A stretch of 23,947 nt of DNA from Glomus cerebriforme (taxonomy: Eukaryota > Glomeromycota > Glomeromycetes > Glomerales > Glomeraceae): NCBI GenBank assembly GCA_003550305.1, contig QKYT01000439.1:63180-87126 (forward strand), written 5' to 3'. The position numbers and the translations under genes are program-made. The notes beneath the pieces were generated by a model that searched no databases, had not been told where the DNA came from, and worked only from the letters and a program-made list of their open reading frames with translations. Every line of letters starts with the position of its first letter. Within the stretch, counting starts at the first letter, position 1. Below, piece after piece: positions 20,102-23,947 of the stretch.

Positions 20102-20744
20102 TCAGATAGTGATATTCAGATTAAAATATTTTAATTTAAGATATAATCCAATTTCCTCAATTGTTTTATGGGTAATTTTACATTTGTAAATATCAAGCTC
20201 TTGGATTCTCAAACAAGAATGAATAACATTCCAAATTGCTATTTCAGAAAATTCTTTATATTGAGAAATATTCAGATATTCTAATTTATAACATGAATTT
20301 GTAATTGCATATAGATCTTTATCAAGTTAATAATCTATTACCATAGCCCCCTAAGTTGAGATACTTCAGATTGGGGTATGATTCTGCTATTCAGTTTAAT
20401 GTTTTATCACTAAACCTTGAACTATAATATAAATCTAAATGAACTATATTTAGAAATAGGCTCACAATGCTTTTGATTTTTTTATCTAAAAGTTAATAAT
20501 AACATGAAATTTTTAGATAGGTTATATTTAAGCAATAAACTGGCTTCTGCTCCTCATGTATTACTTTCATAAAATTTTTTCATGTATTACTTGTCTTTAG
20601 CTCAATGTGTCTCTATAGAATAAGAGTACTATATCTGTATCACAATCAGAAAATAAGAATGGGATAAAAAGATTTATCTATTACTAAAAAATATAAAATC
20701 TGTTCTAATAGTTCTGGTAAATAAAAGATGCTTGAATTCTTCAT
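20102..20744 (-). pseudogene. F-box/LRR pseudogene, copy 2
   Basis: The minus strand starts MKNSSIFYLPELLEQILYF, the F-box-like N-terminus of a large Rhizophagus F-box/LRR family. LRR-type segments follow (KIKSIVSLFLNIVHLDL, AESYPNLKYLNLGGYG, LEYLNISQYKEFSEIAI). Stops: TGA, TGA, TAG, TGA, TAA, TGA, TGA and TAA, plus a frameshift near 20320. Compared with my memory of the family, the F-box end shows Cys-to-Tyr, Gly-to-Ser, Trp-to-stop and Arg-to-His, all G-to-A. It lies 97 bp beyond copy 1 in the same orientation and is more decayed. Functional members would recruit substrates to SCF ubiquitin ligases. Confidence 0.7.
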
Positions 20745-20841
20745 ATTACGTGCCTTTGGCTAAAAAGTGTGTATTATATGTTTCATCTTTAAATGAAAAA
20801 AAATGTAAAATACAATATTCCAAGCAATGTAATACTAATGA

Positions 20842-21808
20842 TCACTGCTCTGGACTAGCTAGATTGGTAGTGAACCAGTATTCTACTAATTGATTGGCTA
20901 ATACGTTATCTAAAATTCTTACCCTTATAATTGTATTGAAATTAAGTTGTCCAAATATCTGATGTAAGGCTGAATTCTGATTAGAAACATCACCATTTTT
21001 AGAAAAAGTACTGAATAGAAAATCACTAAATACAAAGTTAAAATATGTTCTAGTATTCACAAAATTTTCAACGTGAATATTTGGGTTAAGTAAAATGAGC
21101 TGATCTACAGCTTTTATGTTAATATTATAGCATCCCTTCAAATCAAGATATTTTAAACTAAGGCATGAACTAGCAATTTCTTCAATAGTTATATTGGTAA
21201 TTTAACAAAAGCTAAGGTCGAGTTGCTGGAACCTTGGGTAAGAACAAATAACATTACAAATTGATATTTCAGAAAATTCTGTGTGATTAGAAATATTTAA
21301 ATATTCTAATTTATGGCATGAATTTGTAATTGCATATAGACCTTTGTCACCATATCCTCGAACTATAGATATATAATCAGCCAGTCTCTCATCACACAAA
21401 ATGAATATATTGAGATACTTCAAATTTGGGTATGATTCCGCTATTAGCTTTAGAGCTTTACTAGTAAGATATTTAACTTTTCGAAATCTAAATGAATTAT
21501 ATTTGGAAACACGTGCACAATACTTTTAATTTTTTTGAGTGATAATATAATATTTTAAGATGAGTTAGATATGAACTATTAATTAGTTTTCGTTCTTCCT
21601 CATATACTATTTTTAAAAATCTTTTCAATCAAGATTTATTCTCTACTTTATTTCCCTTTAGTTCAATGCGTCTCTATAGAATAGAGGCACCGCATCTATA
21701 TCACAATCAGCAAATAAATAAAGTGGAATAGAGAGATTTATCTATCACCAAGAAATGTAAAATCTGTTTTAATACTTTTGCTATATTAAAAATACTTGAT
21801 TGCGTCAT
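20842..21808 (-). pseudogene. F-box/LRR pseudogene, copy 1
   Basis: The minus strand starts MTQSSIFNIAKVLKQILHF, then the F-box end with LYRCGASIL-like residues (YRCGASIL, RRIELKGNK). A break follows in the middle, then leucine-rich repeats: [51 protein letters not shown] and [10 protein letters not shown]. The last part, from 21423 to 20842, is open except for one TAA at 21202-21204 after LDLSFC. The F-box end has TGA, TGA and TAG at the same residues as copy 2. The LRRs are of the Cys-containing AMN1/FBXL type. In live members these bind the substrate of an SCF ubiquitin ligase. Confidence 0.75.
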
Positions 21809-21928
21809 AAATGATATAGGTTGTATTTTTAAACAAAAAATAAAATTCTGGTTTGGCCTACTTCAAACCATAAACTACTTAACCTTTCTCAGTCATACCT
21901 TTCTTCATTACTTATGAGGAACAGCCTT

Positions 21929-22273
21929 TCATTCTCTTATCTCAATTATCTTAACTGAATCAGAATTTTTGGAAGACTCAGACAAATAGGAGGAACTCTT
22001 ATATTCTTTCAGCCCTTTTTTATCAATTATTGAAAGAATTATTTCTTGTATTAAGTTAACCATAGTTTTCCTATCTACACATGCATCCAGTTCTACATAT
22101 TTATTCAGATCTTCTATTTCAGCTTTCAATAAATTGACCATTCTTTTGAGCTTTACATATTCGAAATGATAATCTTCTAGTTTTTTTTCTAACACCCTAT
22201 TTTCACTGGAAAGCACACTATATATTTCTGCATTTTGCTCATTTAGTTCTAATGACTGGGCTAATTTTTTCAT
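21929..22273 (-). CDS. Small coiled-coil protein, hypothetical
   Basis: An open 114-codon frame from an ATG at 22273. The first 70 residues have heptad-like leucine spacing with alternating Glu and Lys (ENRVLEKKLEDYHFEYVKL, VNLLKAEIEDLNKYVEL), strongly suggesting a coiled coil. The C-terminal third is Ser- and Lys-rich. No stops or frameshifts, unlike every neighbour. It lies 120 bp upstream of F-box copy 1 in the same orientation. It could be a small gene or the surviving exon of a larger coiled-coil gene. No splice sites decide this. Confidence 0.45.
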   Translation of the reverse strand: MKKLAQSLELNEQNAEIYSVLSSENRVLEKKLEDYHFEYVKLKRMVNLLKAEIEDLNKYVELDACVDRKTMVNLIQEIILSIIDKKGLKEYKSSSYLSESSKNSDSVKIIEIRE

Positions 22274-22481
22274 ATATTTGATAACTTTCTACTCGCTAGA
22301 TATGTCATATGAATAATTTTGATCAGTTACTATTTTTATGATATTTTATATATGATTATTTTGCCTCAAACAAAAAAATAAAATTTAATAAATGATATCC
22401 TGATCCTCTAACCTATATATGTGATTAGTTTTTATCAAAGAGCTTGAATGTCCTTACCTGATTGTAAGATTATCCTTTCTT

Positions 22482-23814
22482 TCAATAATTTACTATAGTA
22501 TAGTTTTTTGCAGGGAAGGCATAATTCTCGAGAAAGTAGCAAAGTGCTTTACTTGCAATAGTCATAGCCTCTGATAAATTCTTTATACCATATACTACAA
22601 TAGCAAATACTGTCTCTAATTGTATATTTTTTTTGTGTATCAGATTGGTAGCGCATACATATATATAATATACGCTTATACATGACATCACGTGTGGCTG
22701 CATATTTTTTATCATCGGTATCATGCCTAGTTGTGATTTAAAATTACTATTTATCTGGAAAACTTAGTTTTTTTATGGTGGTGTGGATCCTATTTGTCAT
22801 GCTTATTTATCACCGCATGCACTACCAACCTGGTACACAAAAAACATATACCTCCTAATTTGCATAAATAGCTTAGGAGCAATAGTTTACCACTTTTGGG
22901 AAAAAATTCATCTTTTTTCAAAAATGTACTTAAGTATACAGATCCAGGCTTTTCAGAATCGCTTAACTGTTCAGAAGAAATTGCTTTTTGAATCTATGTA
23001 AGCAATTGCCTTGCCCTCTTCTCATTTTTTTTTAATGATCTAAATACTCAAGGAATGTCTTATACCCCCCTGTTTTTCACGTACCCAGTTATATCTCCAT
23101 TAAATATGTGAAATTTTTAATTTCAGTAGGACAAATGCAAAGCATAATCATTATATCTGCTAGAGCCTGTTTATCAGGTATATTAGATATATTATACTTA
23201 TCTAATCTTTCCTTAACTAATTCTAATGAAAAGTGATCTGAAAAATCAATCCCTTCATTTTCACGTTGTCTACTATGTTCTTTTTGGATTTTATTGGATT
23301 CTTTAGTTATTTCTAGAATCTTTATAGCAGAAATTATTTTTTCTGGAACATTAAAATTTTCCAATTCCCTTTAAAGCCTAGAAAGATGATTTAAGCTAGT
23401 GACAGGGTCAGAGGCAGTTTCGACTAAGGTTCTAGATATCACTTTTACATCTCTTTTACTAAGATTATCCTGAACAATACACTAAGCCATTTCTTTAATA
23501 TTCTTCCCTTCTGGAGTGTTATCAGACACTAGGCTTATATTCACTTTAGCTTCTGATTTTAGGATCATTTGTTTAAGCAAACCATCTGGTATTTAACTTA
23601 TGTACTACCCATTTCTCTGGTCAGGAATTAATATGAATGCCTGTTCTTTGCTAAATTGATACCCTTTTTGAAAATAATTACGAGCCTGGCACCTTTTCTC
23701 TCTATCATCTCCCAAGAGGTTATGCATTTTTAATGCATACTGACTGAGCTCTTCGATACTCATTTCATTGATGAGTTGGTGGTCTATAATAAATTTGGTT
23801 GTAATTGCAGACAT
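22482..23814 (-). pseudogene. Recombinase-like family gene, decayed and split by a MITE
   Basis: The minus strand starts MSAITTKFIIDHQLINEMS and continues through ALKMHNLLGDDREKR, ENEGIDFSDHFSLELVKERL, PDKQALADIMIMLCICPTEI, ITGYVKNRGV, FRSLKKNEKRARQLLT and ends KNLSEAMTIASKALCYF...NYTIVNY. From memory this is a very common Rhizophagus family. Its MLCIRPAEI, VVHGAKN and ALRHSP...NH...Y motifs recall the R...H..R...Y arrangement of tyrosine recombinases (Crypton-like); that functional reading is inference. In this copy the Arg is Cys (MLCICPTEI), VVHG is VVYG, and the Arg-His pair is CY, so it cannot be active. Stops and frameshifts lie throughout, for example after QRNG, RGV, DIP and LLT. The MITE at 22622-22851 separates LCKLGG from TVFAIVVYG. 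Confidence 0.7.
22622..22851. mobile_element. 230-bp MITE with decayed 9-bp target duplication
   Basis: Inverted ends of about 37 bp begin GTATATTTTTTTTGTGTATC and include CAGATTGGTAGCGCATAC; the other end pairs at most positions. Flanking nonamers TCTCTAATT (22613-22621) and CTCCTAATT (22852-22860) match at six of nine positions and sit exactly where the host protein is interrupted. The core TGTGTACCAGGTTGG resembles the ends of the 6290 and 7095 elements. It is non-coding. Confidence 0.68.
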
Positions 23815-23947
23815 ACAGGTTTAAAGGTAGTCATTATCACACAATTTANCACAATTAACCAGGAAAATTTTGGTAAATTATGGTTTTTTTTTGTTAAATT
23901 TATTGAAAATAGGAAATTTCACATTTTCACAAAAAAAGCTAAATGGC
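23815..23947. other. AT-rich upstream flank at the window edge
   Basis: Lies directly upstream of the recombinase-like pseudogene start and includes one ambiguous base at 23849. No distinct promoter element can be assigned. Confidence 0.4.

Noticed and set aside
22783..23001. 72-codon plus-strand frame
   Set aside because: It crosses the end of a MITE and lies antisense to the recombinase-like pseudogene.

Overview
The window reads as AT-rich nuclear DNA of an arbuscular mycorrhizal fungus, most likely Rhizophagus irregularis or a close relative. The basis is the overall base composition, spliceosomal introns of about 40-270 bp with GTAAGT-type donors, and several decayed genes I recognise from memory as expanded Rhizophagus-type families. 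These are F-box/LRR proteins, SAM plus PD-(D/E)XK Crinkler-like proteins, a coiled-coil/zinc-ribbon family and a recombinase-like family. No database search was possible, so every family assignment is a recollection-based inference.

Layout: 1-2200 is very AT-rich with at most one faint exon relic. 2205-3026 (minus) is a broken gene I cannot name. 3027-3963 is a GC-richer non-coding stretch with two hairpins. 3964-6125 (minus) is the best gene of the window: eight exons join in a consistent frame to a 494-codon reading frame with a single in-frame TGA near its end. Its first intron carries an array of four hairpins with a conserved core and different, but always self-complementary, arms. 6290-8181 holds three non-autonomous inverted-repeat elements: two MITEs with perfect 9-bp target duplications, then a 548-bp foldback. 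8200-9940 is nearly empty.

9943-12357 (minus) is a decayed coiled-coil/zinc-ribbon gene split by a small hAT-type MITE with an 8-bp target duplication. A complete 3.2-kb hAT transposon (13443-16647) follows, with an 8-bp target duplication and a five-exon transposase carrying one stop. 16803-19727 holds three more broken genes: SAM/PD-(D/E)XK, a Gln/Tyr/Ser-rich protein and a small repeat protein. 20102-21808 holds two tandem F-box/LRR pseudogenes. A small coiled-coil reading frame lies at 21929-22273. 22482-23814 is a decayed recombinase-like gene split by a third MITE with a 9-bp target duplication.

The picture is a repeat-rich accessory compartment where duplicated gene families die and collect DNA transposons. 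Inactivating changes are dominated by C-to-T and G-to-A, so a RIP-like or methyl-cytosine deamination process is worth testing. The most novel signal is the hairpin array in intron 1 of the 3964-6125 gene.
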